This document shows positions 5,014-6,039 of a stretch of 6,039 bases of DNA, in pieces; positions within the stretch are counted from its first letter, which is position 1; the number at the start of each line of letters is the position of its first letter. The notes under the pieces were generated by a model. That model made no database searches. It was not told the origin of the DNA and saw nothing but the letters and a program-made list of their open reading frames with translations. The stretch spans positions 1 through 6,039 of the forward strand of contig JACCWY010000377.1 of assembly GCA_013697395.1 (NCBI GenBank). The letters are read 5' to 3'. The position numbers and the translations under genes were made by a program. This DNA is from Chloroflexota bacterium (GTDB lineage: Bacteria; Chloroflexota; Limnocylindria; QHBO01).

Positions 5014-5568
5014 ATGCGGGCATTGCTCATGACCGTCCACGAAGCGCTTCCGGCCGCCACCCTCAAGGTCGTTCATCCAGGTGAAGGACGAGCCGGCCGC
5101 TTGGGTCCAGGCGTCGGCGTGCACTTCAAGATCGAAGGCGCGGATACCGGCGGAGCGTTGTCCATCGTCGAGCACCCCTTCGCGGTCGGCGCCCTGGTGC
5201 GGCCGCACGTGCACACCCGCGAGGACGAGATCTCGATCGTGCTCGAGGGCGAGATCGGCTTCCGATCCGAGGACCAGGAGGTCGTGCTGCGCCCGGGCGG
5301 CTACATCATCAAGCCGCGGAACCAGGTCCACGCCATGTGGAACGCCGGAACTGCGCCCGCCCGCATGATCGAGATCATCTCCCCCGCCGGATTCGAGGGG
5401 TTCTTCCGTGGATTCGCGGACCTGAACGATGCCGGACCGATCAACCTCGCCGAGGTCGCATCCCTCGCGGGGCAGTTCGGGCTGCCCTACGCCGATCCGG
5501 CGTGGCTCGCCGACGTCATCGCGCGATACAACCTCACTCCGCCCCCTCCCCGTCCGCCCTCCGACTGA
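5014..5568 (+). CDS. Single-domain cupin protein
   Basis: The product is 184 residues from ATG 5014; ATG 5029 is an alternative start and neither has a ribosome binding site. Both cupin motifs are complete. Motif 1 is G-ALVRP-H-V-H-TRED-E-ISIVLE-G (residues about 62-80), giving the metal ligands His68, His70 and Glu75. Motif 2 is G-GYIIK-P-R-N-QV-H-AMW-N (about 95-110), giving His106. The four ligands imply a bound divalent metal, but small cupins include dioxygenases, isomerases and binding proteins, so no reaction is assigned. After the barrel comes a helical tail with FEGFFRGFADL and a Pro-rich end. The gene is divergent from the second TetR, its probable regulator. The frame stays open for 36 codons after its TGA (see findings). 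Confidence 0.85.
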   Translation: MRALLMTVHEALPAATLKVVHPGEGRAGRLGPGVGVHFKIEGADTGGALSIVEHPFAVGALVRPHVHTREDEISIVLEGEIGFRSEDQEVVLRPGGYIIKPRNQVHAMWNAGTAPARMIEIISPAGFEGFFRGFADLNDAGPINLAEVASLAGQFGLPYADPAWLADVIARYNLTPPPPRPPSD

Positions 5569-5584
5569 CCGATCCCCTCGGTCA
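5566..5584 (+). terminator. Short hairpin at the end of the cupin gene
   Basis: TGACCGA (5566-5572, including the stop codon) pairs perfectly with TCGGTCA (5578-5584) across a 5-base loop. There is no T run. It is a plausible but weak transcription end in the 118-base convergent gap. Confidence 0.35.
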
Positions 5585-5629
5585 CCGCGGGGTTGCGTTG
5601 CGCAGATCGAGAATCCACACTCGGGCACA

Positions 5630-5648
5630 TGGAGCTGGAGCAGCTCCA
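5630..5648. terminator. Hairpin in the gap between the cupin and cyclase genes
   Basis: TGGAGCTG (5630-5637) pairs perfectly with CAGCTCCA (5641-5648) across a 3-base loop. An outer pairing, TGCGTTG (5594-5600) with CAACGCA (5647-5653), competes for two of the same bases. Lying between converging genes, it may act as a terminator in either direction. A short reading frame (5629-5679) runs through it, which offers another explanation for its existence. Confidence 0.35.
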
Positions 5649-5686
5649 ACGCATCGTCTCCGACCGTGCTGCGGCGTAGAGCGGCG

Positions 5687-6039
5687 TTAACGAACGAGGG
5701 CGGCGAGGCTCCTGCGGCCGTCGATGCCCCGAAGCTCGACCTCTCCACGATCCTCGAATTCGACGCCGGATCCGGCGAGCAGGTCCCGCACCGTCCCCGA
5801 CACGAGCACATCGCCGGGCCGGGCGATCCCCAGGATGCGTGCCGTCGCGTGCACCGCGATCCCCCGGACCTCGTCACCCTGGAGCTCCACCTCGCCCGCG
5901 TGGACCGCCGCGCGCGAGGTCAGGTCGAGGGCTGCTGCCGCGTCGATCATCGCCGCCGCGCCGCGGACTGCGCGCGCCGGACTGTCGAAAAGTACGAAGA
6001 AGCCGTCGCCCGTGGTCTGCACCTCGCGGCCTCCGAACC
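5687..6039 (-). CDS. Class III adenylate/guanylate cyclase, C-terminal part (5' end outside window)
   Basis: The frame is open from the right edge of the window to TAA at 5689-5687, so 117 residues of the catalytic domain are visible. It opens with FGGREVQTTGDGFFVLFDSP, where the Asp of TTGDG matches the second metal-binding Asp of class III cyclases. Then come RAAVHAGEVELQGDEVRGIAVHATARI and RPGDVLVSGTVRDLLAGSGVEFEDRGEVELRGI, the usual end of the domain. Near 5851 the sequence is H-A-T-A-R where textbook cyclases have N-x-x-A-R; the Arg is kept and the His form is common in bacterial relatives, so activity is still plausible. The protein ends right after the domain. The first metal Asp and any N-terminal sensor lie outside the window. 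It probably makes cAMP. Confidence 0.88.
   Translation of the reverse strand, partial: FGGREVQTTGDGFFVLFDSPARAVRGAAAMIDAAAALDLTSRAAVHAGEVELQGDEVRGIAVHATARILGIARPGDVLVSGTVRDLLAGSGVEFEDRGEVELRGIDGRRSLAALVR

Noticed and set aside
4302..5066. Minus-strand open frame of 254 codons over the second TetR gene
   Set aside because: It lies in a different frame from the TetR protein and is dominated by Arg, Ala and Pro, as expected for an off-frame reading in GC-rich DNA.
5837..5851. His for Asn in the cyclase transition-state motif as a sign of inactivity
   Set aside because: The H-x-x-A-R version is frequent in bacterial class III cyclases of this type and the Arg is retained, so it is family variation and not a notable defect.
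5005..5877. Long minus-strand open frame of 290 codons opposite the cupin gene
   Set aside because: It is antisense to a gene with both complete cupin motifs and has shadow-type composition (Arg, Gly, Ser rich). It also overlaps the cyclase gene in another frame.

Overview
The window is about 70% G+C, densely packed and strongly GC-biased at third codon positions. Every gene reads in the standard bacterial code, and nine of the ten gene ends seen use TGA. The gene families suggest a free-living, probably soil or freshwater, bacterium of the Chloroflexota or Actinomycetota. The main clues are two TetR regulators with an 'RPYR..RAD' N-terminus, an SCO4226-like small protein, a class III cyclase of the 'GIAVH..AR' type, and a lipoprotein with a Pro/Ser/Thr-rich linker. 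This assignment is inference from family character and composition. No rRNA, tRNA, mobile element, phage gene or CRISPR array is visible.

Layout from left to right. Positions 1-837 (+) hold the 3' part of a prenyltransferase/squalene-oxidase-repeat-like protein. A secreted lipoprotein gene follows (972-1774, +), broken by a one-base frameshift near 1461-1469. A strong GC hairpin (1800-1828) separates it from a convergent pair on the minus strand: a TetR regulator (2948-2331) that overlaps, by TGATG, a small four-helix membrane protein resembling DUF2269 (2331-1858). That membrane gene is cut by an in-frame TGA at 2086-2088. Divergent from this TetR is a tight three-gene operon (3066-4342, +): an SCO4226/DUF4242-like protein, a VOC-fold protein starting on a GTGA overlap, and an S51-type peptidase carrying a second one-base frameshift at about 3906. 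Three bases beyond lies the end of a second TetR gene (4939-4346, -). It is divergent from a cupin gene (5014-5568, +). The window ends with the C-terminal part of a class III adenylate/guanylate cyclase (6039-5687, -).

The two TetR genes look like paralogues with the same arrangement. Each has a GAAC...GTTC inverted repeat a few bases before its own ATG and faces a divergent metabolic gene or operon. A simple reading is two autoregulated TetR switches, one controlling the SCO4226-like/VOC/peptidase operon and its own membrane-protein partner, the other controlling the cupin gene. No ligand can be read from the sequence.

The most notable anomaly is three separate reading-frame interruptions within about 2.5 kb: two single-base losses and one nonsense codon. 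In each case the downstream protein continues convincingly. Residual sequencing/assembly error or recent decay are the leading explanations. I see no convincing evidence of an undescribed system. The best candidate for one is the TetR/membrane protein versus SCO4226-like/VOC/S51 divergon.
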